DNA of 64,000 nt from Hybos culiciformis. Its lineage: Eukaryota; Arthropoda; Insecta; Diptera; Hybotidae. The notes under the pieces are model-generated. The model did not search any database. It was not told where the DNA came from and saw only the letters and a program-made list of their open reading frames with translations. The stretch is from NCBI GenBank assembly GCA_964007475.1, contig OZ023273.1, positions 71,959,842 through 72,023,841 of the forward strand, in the 5' to 3' direction. The position numbers were made by a program, and so were the translations under genes. Each line of letters begins with the position of its first letter. Within the stretch, counting starts at the first letter, position 1. This document shows positions 27,206-38,699 of this stretch, one piece after another.

Positions 27206-30200
27206 ATACTATACGGAAAAATTACTATACTATATGAATAAAACTCTGCATACGAAAACACTGTACTTTACAAAAAAACTCGAACAACACCCTGTTAACA
27301 ACAAATCCATATGGAGTCTTTTAAAATAGAATGTTGTTGGGCTGATTAAGCTTATTTATTTAAAAAAATGCTTTCAATAAATTACAACCGCCCTTTTTCG
27401 TAACTTAACATATGGCTACGTAACCCAACGCCTTGTTTCCAGCGACATTTTCCTATTTTCTTACCTTTTTTTTATTGGGATTTTGTACTTGCTGCGACAA
27501 ATTTGATCGGGATATTGTTCTTGTCGGAATAGGCATCCGTTCCTCATTTTTGTTCAAACATTTTCCCTCACAATATTTAGTCCTTAAAGTATTTTGTACA
27601 TACAGTATTTTTGTGTACAGTATTAATTGTGAATCCAATAAATTAAATTTATGTTTTTTATTGTATGTCAAAAATTTTCCTCAAAATCAATTAAAAAGAA
27701 AACAAATTGAAATCAAAAATGAAATTTACATAATATAATTTATATCTTTTACGTTATATACATACATAGAAAGCATAAATAAAGAAAACAAATTTAGTTT
27801 ACTAATTAGGAATTAGGATTACTTTTATTAGATTTATGTATATAGTTAGTTAGTTAGTTATAAGTTATAATAATCTTTTTGTAACAAAAAATAAAAATAA
27901 AAATAAATAAACCGATTATTCTATTTCTGTATATCATTTCTAATAAATTTTTAACATTATAAGAAAAGTCATGTACATATACGATTTATATGACTTTTCG
28001 TAACTAATTATTATGATTTTTCTTAATGAAAACTTAGGAAAGCGATGTACGTAAAAGTAAAAAATTTTGCAAAAAAAAAAATGGTTTATTATTTTGTAGG
28101 GTTTGGAAAAACAAATAAGTTTCCCATAAAATAATTTTTAAATGTTAAAACAGTACTCACGATACACAAATACGAGTTTTAAAATTAAAAGTTATTTTAC
28201 AAAAAAAAGTTTTAAAGTTTTAACGTGCATAAAAAATTTTCAACTTCAATAAGTTAAAACAAATAAATTTTTTTGGTTTTGGTTAACGTCTGTTTGTAAA
28301 ATATGTTTGATGAATTAAAAACGACCAATTTAATCATCAATTGAAGTTAATTTTGTCCTGGTGTCACGGAAGAGACGGCGATAAATAATATACAATTTTT
28401 AACCGATATATTCGGGTTAAAAATTGTATAAAGATTTGCCGGAATTAAAAATAAATTCTACGAAAAAAAACAAAAAAAATTTAACTAAAAAGTACAAAAT
28501 AAAAATTGCACCAATAAGTTGAATTTGCTCATTAGATATTGATTTAGTATACAATGAAAGATCTAACCTACCTGAAGTAATTTTAGATTAAAATAGTAAA
28601 TATCAGGGTTATAGTCAGTTTCAAAGGCAGCTTTTCCAATTTATTCGAGTATTATAAAAAAAAACTATTCTTACTTCTTTGTAAAATAATTGAGAAAGCT
28701 GGGTTTGATATTATAGACCTCATACAAATCTGTTTTATTTAAAAAAGAGTAATTATGGTAGAACTTATCCGAAAAATTCATTAAAACTTTGACTACTTTA
28801 TACCAAAGACAAGTGACAGGGATGATGACTCAAAACTTATTTAAACTTATAATTATTTTCGCCGAAAAACCGAAAATTTGACCAAGGGTGTGTTTCACAT
28901 TATTTTCTTAAGTAAGTAGATTCAGTTCTGTTCCCTTATTTATTATTAAATTATTAAACTAATTTTTTTTATGCCCCTAACCTTTTCAGCCAAAGTAAAT
29001 TTCTGGTTACGGTCCTGATACACGCGGTTAAATATAACCCATATTTAATGATATTTACACATATTTTATTGAACCTAAAATTATAAATTACAATATAATG
29101 AGGCAAAAAACACAATATATATATATTTCTTTACAAGTTTTCATTTTTATGTTGTGATTTTTTTTTAATAAGTATATTAAAATGATTTAAAATCAAATTT
29201 GATGTTCAAGAATTATAACAACCTTTGTATAAAAATAAACTTTAAAAGCGACATTTGAATTTCAAATGAATCCCTATAGGCACACGTAAGAACACATGTA
29301 TGAATATTTAATACATATATTTTTATATATATAATTTATTGAGTATATATAAAATATTATTAAAATACTTCTAACGAATTTATATATTTATTATTATCAA
29401 TAATTGAATAGATTACACAATAATATTTGAAAAATAAAAACCCGACATATATAAGTACATGCTTATAATACATGCTTTTATAATTTATTTTTCCAAGAAA
29501 TACACCATTATAACATTAACATTATACATATATAATGAATACTAAAAAAAAAATTATCATAATTTTAGATAATTTCTTAAAGGTTTCTTCGAAAAATTTT
29601 GTTATAATTTGTAGGTGGCCTAATTACAACTCAATAATAATATCAAAAATATTCTTTTGAAAATTACAACAAAATTAATCTAGATCTACATGTGCGTATT
29701 TGATTCATCAACAATTCTATACATGACCACCATAAATATATTTTAATTTTTGGTTTTTTTTTTTGAGAAGGTGAAATCAATGAAATTATTGTCAGGACCA
29801 CCCATAATTTTATGCTCAATTTTGCCATCAAAGAGAAAATAATATTTCAATTGAAAATTTGAAACTAAATAAAAGAAACAACAAGAAAAATACTTAACCA
29901 CCTGCTGTAAATGTCATCATAAATTGTGTAAATTTATTTTCATATTTTGTACAAAAAAAAAAAAAAATCATGTTAAAGTATTAAAAAAAAAACAAAAAAT
30001 TTCTTTGAGTTAGAATTTCTGAGCAAAAAATAAGGTGTCACACATATGTGACATAAAATCATTAATTGAAAACAAAAAGTATATACAGTAGTACACTAAT
30101 ATTCCTGGTTTTTGATCTATATATAACTCCATTTTTCTTTCAACCTTTAATCTAAATATTTATGTTTTTCATATCACAAAAAAAATGATGCTCTGTTTTT

Positions 30201-31171
30201 GGAATGAAAGCCGTAATAATGAGTTGAGTTGGGGGTGTATCTTAACACCATTGCACTTCAAGGCAATAAACTGCCATGATAACTTTACCATCACTGTCAA
30301 ATACATTCTTATATGAAAAGTGGGGGCTCGGTACGAAGCATACAATGGAAAATTAATACAACCAACAAACGATGCTTAAATCAAGCCCCGGAAAAAATAA
30401 AAGAATAACAGACAAAAAAATGAAACAGCAAGAACAAGTCTCGTTTCTGACAAATAACGAAATCACTAGTGACATATCACATTGCACAAAGAATAGGTTA
30501 AAGGAAGAAGATTAGAAAAAATGGTAAACTAAAAAAATAAAGAATATATAATTAAATTAAAAATAGAAATAAAATAAAACAGAAAAAAGAATTAGTGGAA
30601 AATATCCTACTACTTCCTCCGGCCTCAACTAAGACAATTCATTAAGATTCAAAATAAATCAAAAAAAAAATTACTCAAATTCAAACAATCAGCATACATC
30701 GACCTATCGGCTTCGGATAATATATGAAATATATATTGTCTTACATTACTTCGTCAGGGTCGGTACTCGGTTTGTATGTTGAAACGATTATGTAAATTTA
30801 AAAATAAAATAAAAATAAAATGAAAAATAATTAGAATTTTATTTTTATTAGTCTACTACTTGGCTTCGGATATACAGAAAATTGAAGTATTGATCAAAGT
30901 CTTCCAATGTTATTAGCCAGCTTTAAGCGAGGCCTTAGAGATATTAAGCTCAAAAACATGATGGTTTCTATTAGCAAAAGCAAGTATTCGAGAAATGGGA
31001 TCATTGCATCCATATTTTCGGTTCTATGGTTAGCAATTGCAAATAAGTTCGTAGTTATAATAATAAAAGGAGAACTAATTTCACCTTATTATGATAAATG
31101 AAAACAACGTCTGCATTTCACGTCTGCCTTGAAAAGATTCAAGCTCAATGAGATTTAAACGTTCTCTAAAG
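27206..31171. other. Spacer, no confident gene
   Basis: AT-rich DNA with one strong hairpin (28389-28430). Patches at 30190-30420 and 30690-31110 have more balanced composition and could be old transposon or conserved non-coding sequence. The open frames at 27433-27738 (101 codons) and 30907-31101 (64 codons) lack recognisable motifs, so I do not call them genes. Confidence 0.4.
28389..28430. repeat. Perfect 16-bp hairpin
   Basis: TATACAATTTTTAACC (28389-28404) is exactly complementary to GGTTAAAAATTGTATA (28415-28430) around a 10-base loop. It could be the core of a small palindromic element or an RNA hairpin. Nothing downstream suggests a terminator. Confidence 0.85.
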
Positions 31172-31179
31172 GGTGGAAG

Positions 31180-33642
31180 TAGGGTTTCCATACTCGGTTA
31201 TCGAGTACTCGGTTACTCGGTTATTTCCCTGTTTTTTATATTACTCGAAAATCGGTTTTTTTGGCTTTAATACTCGGTTATTATTTAAACAATATTATAG
31301 ACAAAATAAATATCAAATGAATTCAAACTTAAAAAAATTGTGTAAGTAGGTTTTGAAAAATATATAGTTTTGGTTTTTTGTTTTGAAAATTGCAGTTCAA
31401 TTTTAATAGGAGTGAAAGAAAGTAAGCTTTGCAAAAAAATTGTTTTGGTTTTAATTTGAAAATAAGTTTTAATTTGACAAACTGGAAACTGATTGTACAG
31501 TAAGTACATATATATTATATTTTGTGAAATTATTTGTAGTTAAAATTTTATTGTATAAAACAGCCATGTCAACCAAGAATGCAAATAAGAAATCTGAAGT
31601 GTGGATTTTTTTTAAGAAAAATGAAAATAACGTAGACGCAAAATGTTTGAAGTGTGGTAATGTTATCTTCTGTAAAGGATCATCCACAACCGCAATGATC
31701 AACCATTTAAAAAGACACGACGTATTTATTAATAAAAAACAAAATACTTCAGAAGAACTTCCGACTGGTTCCAATTGCGCTAAAAAAACTAAAACCGAAC
31801 AAGGAAATTTATTAAATTACATCAAACGAGAGTCATTAGGGGAAATTTTAGCAAAATGTGCTGCTGTAGATGGATTTTCTATACACGGTATTAAAAATTC
31901 TTCACCTTTGAAGGCATATCTTCAATATCGTGGTTATGAAATGCCAAAAAGTGCTACAACCATCATGAATCACATTAAAGATTTTGCTATTCAGAAAACA
32001 ACCGAAATTGCGAAATTCTTGTCATCGTCGAGTTCCAAAAATAATGCACAAAAATTTAGTATAACCGTAGATGAATGGACGGGCAGAAATGTTAAACGAT
32101 ATTTCAACGTAACCTTACATAGTAAAAATAAAGCGCATGTTTTAGGTTTGATGCCAATTGAAGGTTCCTGCGATGCTGTGAAGTTGAAAAATTTGGTCGA
32201 AGAAAAATTGCTCTGCTTTGGTCTGAAATTTGCAGAAGACATTATTGCTTCCACAAACGATGGTGCAGCTGTCATACAAAAATATGGAAGGTTAATTGAA
32301 GCTATATGTCAACTTTGTTTCAATCATTCGATTCATCTATCAATTATTGAGGTTTTTTATAAAAATAAAAATATAAACATAATTTTTAATGAAGGTAATA
32401 ATGAAGATAATTATTACAGTGATAGTGATGATGATGATATTATTAATGAAAATCTTAGCGATTTGGAAGAAAACGCAAACATAAATTTTGATAATGTTGA
32501 AAAAGTAACGACTACTTTTAGACCAGATATTGCTAAATCATTAGCAGAAACCAGAACAGTTATTAAGAAATTTAAAAATTCACCAGTAAGAAATTCGATT
32601 TTGCAAAATTATGTCGTAGAACAAGAAGGCAAAAATTTAAGTTTGATGTTGGATTGTAAGACCCGCTGGAATTCTCTAATCCCAATGATTGAACGTTTTT
32701 TAAAATTAAAAGAATGTATCAAGAAAGCATTGAATGATATTGGTTGTTTCAATATTTATAAAGAAGAAAATGAGGTAGTTTTGGAAGATATTTTAAAAAT
32801 TATGAAACCAACTGAATTGGCTGTTAACGAATTAAGTAAAGAAAGTGCTCATTTTTAACTTCTGAAGGTGTTTTTCAATTTTTATTTCAAAAACTTCGTG
32901 AACACAATACTAGTTTAAGCAAAGAATTATTAACTTCATTAAAAACTCGAATGAACGACAGACGAAATGAGAAAGTAATGACGTTGTTACTATATCTCCA
33001 GTGTGGGAAAATCCCTCACACCAATGTTGATTTTACATATTCGTCAAAAATTGCAACATGTCAATTTGCAAATGATCTTTTCTGTAAAATATATCCTGTT
33101 TCTGCTACTTCTGAAGATGCTGGTAGTGGTAACGTGTCAACAGATGATTGCTTGGATATAGAAGAAGCGGATACAAATGAGCTTAATCAAGAACTGCACA
33201 GGGCAATTTCATCCGTTTTGACCACAAATATTGGAAATAATATCAAAGATTTAAAATCTGATTTTAAAATATATGATGGAACCAAAACGCGTACGGAAAA
33301 TCTTGAGCAATTATACGAGGCCTTATTAACTATAAGGCCAACATCAACCGCAACAGAAAGGGTTTTCTCAACAGCAGGAAATTTCATGACGAAAATAAGA
33401 AGCCGCTTAAATTTCGAATCCTTAGATGTATTAATTTTTTTAAAGTATTTTTTTTTAAATAAGGATTAACAATAATTTCAATATAATTTATATTCTCTTT
33501 TATAATTTTAATTAAAAATTAAAAAAAACATAACAAAAAATTTTTTTTTTTAAATACTCGGTTAATCAAGTACTCGGTTAATTTTCCTTACAGCTACTCG
33601 AAAACTCGGTTAATTGATTTTGCCGAGTAATTGGAAACCCTA
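31180..33642 (+). mobile_element. Full-length hAT transposon, 2463 bp
   Basis: The terminal inverted repeats are TAGGGTTTCCA (left) and TGGAAACCCTA (right). A perfect 8-bp target duplication GGTGGAAG flanks the element (31172-31179 and 33643-33650). The subterminal zones carry repeated ACTCGGTTA: four copies in the left 105 bp and three in the right 100 bp, in the same (not inverted) orientation, which are probable transposase-binding sites. One BED-type transposase gene fills the middle. The perfect duplication and nearly open gene suggest a recent insertion. The 17855-18653 element has similar ends. Confidence 0.93.
31566..33469 (+). pseudogene. hAT (BED zinc-finger) transposase, one frameshift
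   Basis: This would cut and paste the surrounding hAT element. I start it at the ATG of MSTKNANKK; the frame extends upstream to 31524 only from a GTG. Counted from this start, a BED zinc finger lies at about residues 9-51 (C27, C30, H47, H51). Then come the RNase-H-like core motifs TVDEWTG (first Asp) and TNDGAAVI (second Asp), the hAT C..H motif CFNHSIHLS, an acidic linker rich in D/N/E, and a conserved TRWNS. The first segment stops at 32858. A one-base frameshift just before that point restores a frame running to 33469, which holds the C-terminal dimerisation domain (RPTSTATERVFSTAG, then KIRSRLNFESLDVLIFLKYF). The combined length of about 640 residues is normal for the family. The single frameshift may be real or a sequencing error. 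Confidence 0.9.
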
Positions 33643-33650
33643 GGTGGAAG

Positions 33651-35863
33651 GATTAAATTGTCCTTCCAAGAAAGATTCCTCAATAAAAATATGAGAAATT
33701 TCTTACAAGTCTGAATAACTAATAAAAATATTCTCAAATGTACAAGGAATTAAAAATACCTAGTAATTAACTAGAATAATCGCAATACAATGTAATAGCC
33801 ACTATTTATGTCACCTTTAATAAATGCGTCCACACTTTTATATTTTGACGTTTAAAATTTGGGAGTCTTTAAAGAAAAATTTTTAGTTTATTTTTTTCTC
33901 ACTGGCGCTTATTTGTTATTTGATCCATGATTTTCTAGTGGGATTTTGAGAACCCACTTTTTTTTGTGTGGAAAAAGTCCGAGAACAGCCACAACGAAGA
34001 AAACTTTTTTAAAAGCCGAAGTGTGACCAGTGGCCGTTTTATCATACACGAGGCAAGTTTGCGGTGCGATATTGAACTTTTTTTTTAATTTGGATACATT
34101 AATAAAACTGTTCAAAATGCTTACTATTTATTTTACGAATAGTGTTTATTGCAGATTCGATATTATTGAATTTAATTTAATTTTAAATTTATATTTAATA
34201 AGATTTTGTATACTTTTGAGTATATGCCAAGTAATTTAAATTACTTTCAGCCTTAATCAAAGACTGGTGTATGCCCTCAAATTTATTGAATAATTTTTAC
34301 CCAATAAAACAAACTTCTTTTTTCCATTTTTTTTTATTATTATTTTTTAATGAAAAAATCTATTTTCTCTGAGGAAAATATAACTTACAACAGTAATTGG
34401 ATTTTTTTTTAATTTAAAAAAGGGATCATGTTAATAAATTTATTTTTGGCATAAAAATTTTCGAACGAAAGAAAAATTGTCTAGGCAAAAAAAAAAAAAA
34501 AACTCAAACCTTATGTAAGAGAGAAAAAGGGAAAATAATTTGAAGAAGGAAAACAATAAAATCATAATTCCATTAAAAAGTTATTAAATTCTATACCATC
34601 ATTAAGTTTTATAGTCTTATGATAGCTTTATTATTTTGTCTTGAAAACAGAAAAATATTTTGTTAAAAACAATGAACAATGTATTTATACGTTAAAAATA
34701 TTGTTCCAAATTAAAAGCATTTTATATTTTGTAGGTATATTTATTTATTTTATGTGTGGGTCGGTCGACTCGTCATTATAAATATTATAAGTACATTAAA
34801 ACCAGCAGACGTTTGTTTTCAAAAATTAAAACCACATTATTTTATTTCGAAAATTAAAATTATTTTACTCTGAGTTAATAATTCCAAAGTTTTGATGACG
34901 TTAAAGTTTTTGTAATTTTTCGTTTATAATTTTACATAATGTACTTAGATTTAAAGCTCATAAGTGTATACAGAATTTTAATGCTGGAATTTTGGTTAAG
35001 AAAAAAAATTAAATTTCGTTTGAAATTTTTACAATTCAAAAATATTTTAACTTTATTCAATATTTCTAGAATATAATGTTATATAATTAATTTTAAATTA
35101 TAGAATGTTGTTTTTTTTTCAAGATTATATAAAAAATACTTTGTAATAAATAATCCAGCCATATAAAGTTTCTTCCCAACCTTGATGTATAAACAAAACA
35201 TTTTTTGCTCTGTGTGTATGAATCAATTTTAATTTTAGATATTCAAAAACAATACTGCCTTTTTATTTTTTGGTAAAAATTATGTGTAGCTAGCTATTCA
35301 TTATTAGTCTACCCCTCGAATGAACTGAAAAAAAAATCTTCTGTTAAAAAATATGTCGTCTTGTACAAGAGTAACAAGTACTGAATAATTTAGAATAAAA
35401 GGCAACAGAGTTAAAGTGAAAAAAAAAATTATTTTTATTTTAATTTTGCCATAATAACCAAAAAAAAAAAAAATATGTACATATACATATTTTCAATTAG
35501 AGTGTTATATTTTGTGTAATTTTAATGGGCTTAATGTATATAATAATAATTAATAAATAAATAAATAACCTGCTTTTGAACATTAATATAAGATATCTTT
35601 ATTTTTGAAGTCTTTTTAAGAATTTTTATTAAATAAAATAAATACAGATCTATGATACTATACTTAACAAGAAAATATACAATATAAAGTGTAGGTACAT
35701 AGTTAAAAGAAAATATTTTTAATAATCGATAAGATAGAATAATATTAGATACAAGTTATATTGAATAATTTCTCAATTATTCATATCACAGGATTGTATA
35801 TTTCATAATGAAATAAAGTTGAGCTGTTGAACACTGTAATTATTTTATCGTAGATCATAAATT
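33651..35863. other. AT-rich spacer, no gene seen
   Basis: AT-rich. The 33840-34080 patch is less AT-rich but without a convincing frame; the open frames at 33909-34115 and 34030-34239 overlap on opposite strands and have no domain. Confidence 0.45.
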
Positions 35864-36327
35864 TACACCCAGAAAAAAAATGCTAGTTAAATTAACAATT
35901 TTTAACTGTTTTTAACTGTTAAACAAAAATTGTTGATGTTAAAGAGAAATTTTTTAAATTAAACTAATAAGTATTTGATCTAAGTAAAGATGCTTCTTAT
36001 TTTAACATTTGATTTTGTTATTTTAAAATGTTTCAAACAGTTATTTAGTAAAAGCTGAAAATCGTGATTTTAACAACATTAATTGTTATTTTAAATATGT
36101 TTCATTCGAAAGAAATAAAATTTTACTATTCTCTCTTTTAAATTAAAAACTCTTCTGTTATTATAACAATTACACATTCAATTGTTGATATGACAATAAA
36201 AGCTTTTGAAATAATGTTTTTGTTGTTATTTAAAAATGGTACATATAACAATAAAAATTGTCAAAGTAAATACGGCATTGTTAAAAAAAAAGTTTTGGTT
36301 GATTTAAAAAGCTACACTTTTAAAATA

Positions 36328-36413
36328 AATATTTATCTTTTTAAATTAAAGAACTCCGCTCTTAACGAGACAAGTTAAGAGCGGAGTTCTTTAATTTAAC
36401 AAGATAAATATTT
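36328..36413. repeat. Long near-perfect hairpin
   Basis: A 24-bp perfect stem (36343-36366 with 36374-36397; core AAAGAACTCCGCTCTTAAC) surrounds a 7-base loop GAGACAA. An outer 12-bp stem (AAATATTTATCT with AGATAAATATTT) extends it after a small bulge. It lies inside the 35866-37168 element. It is strong enough to form a cruciform, or an RNA hairpin if transcribed. Confidence 0.9.
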
Positions 36414-36429
36414 ATTATGTTTATATTAC

Positions 36430-36895
36430 CGAATTTATATTTTCTATTTAATACATTGTTGTATATTACTGACATAGCTCAGTGGAAGACTCTACATCAC
36501 ATTGAACACGGCGGTTAAGCAACGTCTCGTAGTGATAGTACTTAGATGGGTGACCAATAAAAAAAAAAACAATAAAAAAACAAAAAAAGACGAAAAAAGC
36601 GAAAAAAAAAAAAAAACAAACCAAGAAATTAAAAAAAAAAAAGATAAAAAAAAGAACCAAAAAAAATCAAAAAAATAAAAAAAACAAAAAAAAAAAAAAA
36701 AGAAAGAACCAAAAAAAACCAAAAAAAAACCAAAAAAAAAAAAGAAAGAACCAAAAAAAACCAAAAAAAAACCAAAAAAAAAACCAAAAAAAAAACCAAA
36801 AAAAAACCAAAAAAAAAACAAAAAAAAGGCGAAATAAAAAACAAAAAAAGGCGAATAAAAAACAAAAACAAACCAAAAAAATAAAAAAACAAAAA
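36430..36895 (+). mobile_element. 5S rRNA-derived SINE-like element, copy 1
   Basis: The head CGAATTTATATTTTCTATTT leads to ACATAGCTCAGTGGAAGAC (similar to a tRNA A-box), then CACATTGAACACG and GTTAAGCAACGTC, and AGTACTTAGATGGGTGACC at about 36537-36556. The last two blocks match the conserved internal promoter region of eukaryotic 5S rRNA, with about 20 bases missing between the first and second 5S blocks. After it comes a 340-base A-rich tail of (A)7-10 with CC or G interruptions. This fits a SINE3-type (5S-derived, Pol III) element. The same module occurs at 57946-58185. The open frames called on the minus strand are translations of the tail. Confidence 0.75.
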
Positions 36896-37170
36896 ACTAT
36901 TTTAAAATAATTATTTCGAATAGTTAATTTAACAGTTTGGCACCGTAACAATATATTTTTTTCTCAAACTGCTAAAATTGTTATAATAACAACTTAACAT
37001 TTTAAATATAACAATTTTGTGTTAATTTTAACAATGTAATATGTCTTTTGAATTAACAATTTTTGCAATTTTAATTTAACTATAAACCCTTTTGCGCAAA
37101 ATCTATAAAGATTTTTTGTTAATTTTACCTATAAAATCTTTTAATTTAACAATTTTTTTTTCTGGGTGTA

Positions 37171-38180
37171 CTAAATTATAAACACTACTTGTGACAGTAA
37201 CAAACATACAGTTATAAATATTTTATTAATTTTTTATATAATTTTAATATTTATTTTCAATGTTATTAAATTCCAAACAAGATATATTTTTTAACATTAT
37301 CATAAATTCATAATATAATGTACCTATTCAAATAAATATTTATCAAAGTATACTGGTAAAATATAGTCTTGGACATCCTGATTTGTTGAAGTGATTTCTT
37401 TCCCTATAAATAGTACCTATTCATTTATTTTATATACTACATCTACATAACAATAATAATAATAAAAATAATAATCATCTTTTTTTAAGAACTAAATTCT
37501 CTTTATGCTTTGCTAAAAAAAAAAAAAATTCTAAATTATAATCAGGTAATCAAAGTAATCCCTAAAAAGGAAAATAGATTAAAGACAAATTTTCAGATTG
37601 CTGGTTTTTTTCGTCTTATTAAAAAAAATTCCTGATTTTTCCATGTTAAATATTTAACTTTAATATAATATTTTTTTTTTTTTTTATAAACATAATATCA
37701 TAAAAATATTTAATTAAGTTCATTAATAATTAAAAATATACCCAAAAAAAAATGTAAAGCTTTAATTTATGTTGATCAAATTTTCAGTTTCGGTGGCAAC
37801 ATAAGGCTGCTTTTAAATGAGTTTTTGAGGTTTTTTTTTTTTGAAGAGTAATCATCCAGACAAATTTTTGATTATGAAAAAAGTTTTCTTTTTATTTAAT
37901 TTAATAATTTTAGAAGTTAATAATTTTTTTATATAAGAAAAAGATTTGAATTTAAGAAGAAAATGCTATATGTAAAATTTATGTTTTATTCTTGGAATTT
38001 TTTTTTTTTAACAATATTATAATTAGATTTTAATGTTATGAAAACAATAAACTAAATAATTTAGGTCGATAAAAATTATTAAATTACGGCAAAAAAAAAA
38101 GTTTTATAATTTCAAATAAAATGAGCCGGGATCCATTCGAATCAATTTTTTTAAAGGCAATTTTTATTAAGAAAACTCTA
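37171..38180. other. AT-rich spacer, no gene seen
   Basis: AT-rich simple DNA with homopolymers. No element ends were recognised. Confidence 0.5.
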
Positions 38181-38189
38181 AGCTCTAAG

Positions 38190-38565
38190 ATATCTAACGA
38201 AAATTTTGTTTCATCATAAAGGAAGTATAAATAGAGAACTAGTCCCATACAAAAAATGCTAATACAAATAGTGAAACAAAAAATCCATATCACAACCCCA
38301 CGAACTTTTTTTTTATTTTTAAGACTTCCACTCTCACAAAAGCTTTTAAAACTTTAAAAATTGTATAGAACTGTTGTTATTTTAAAAGTTTTAAAAGCTT
38401 TTGTGAGAGTCGAATTCTCAAAAAATACAAAAAAAAAAAGCTCATGGGATTGTGATATGGATTTTTTGTTTCACTATTTGTATTAGCATTTTTTGTATGG
38501 GACTAGTTTCTCTATTTATACTTTCTTTATGGTTTCATCTTGAAATAATGTTAGATATACTGAGT
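38190..38565. mobile_element. Foldback element (large palindrome)
   Basis: Two inverted arms, about 38200-38360 and 38381-38545, surround a centre of about 20 bases. Matching stretches include ACTCTCACAAAAGCTTTTAA, TGTGATATGGATTTTTTGTT and ATACAAAAAATGCTAATACA, in opposite orientation on the two sides. Open frames 38084-38293 (minus) and 38452-38712 (plus) begin with the same peptide (MIWIFCFTICISIFCMGLV) only because of the palindrome, so they are not genes. The outer limits fade near 38165 and 38565, and no target duplication was resolved. Confidence 0.8.
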
Positions 38566-38625
38566 TTATTATTATTATTTCTTATACATACTAATTTTAC
38601 TACCAAATCTACTTCATATAAACCA

Positions 38626-38683
38626 AAAATAGGATTAATATTACAGGACTTTATCAAAAGGGCAGTAATATTAATCCTATTTT
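38626..38683. repeat. Perfect 19-bp hairpin
   Basis: AAAATAGGATTAATATTAC (38626-38644) pairs perfectly with GTAATATTAATCCTATTTT (38665-38683) around a 20-base loop. It lies just outside the 38190-38565 palindrome. Confidence 0.88.
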
Positions 38684-38699
38684 GCCCCATTCACAGTAT

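Larger units (their letters stand above)
35866..37168. mobile_element. TA-type foldback/MITE with CACCCAGAAAAA ends, 1303 bp
   Basis: The ends CACCCAGAAAAAAAA and TTTTTTTTCTGGGTG are inverted repeats flanked by TA on both sides (35864-35865 and 37169-37170), consistent with a 2-bp target duplication. The arms are low-complexity TTGTTA/TAACAA sequence. The centre holds a long hairpin (36343-36397) and a 5S-derived SINE-like insert (36430-36895). The end pattern resembles that of the 57627-58394 element (CACTGAGAAAAA), so the two may belong to related families. No transposase is present. Confidence 0.75.

Noticed and set aside
27433..27738. Overlapping open frames on both strands (101 and 72 codons)
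   Set aside because: No domain, no splice context, and mutually overlapping; likely chance.
31524..31565. Upstream extension of the hAT transposase from a GTG
   Set aside because: A GTG start is implausible in a eukaryote; the ATG at 31566 precedes the BED finger at the usual distance.
36480..36560. Possible functional 5S rRNA gene
   Set aside because: About 20 internal bases are missing and the 5' part does not match 5S; it is followed by an A-rich tail.
36466..36951. Overlapping minus-strand open frames rich in F/W/L
   Set aside because: They are translations of the A-rich SINE tail; no start context or domain.
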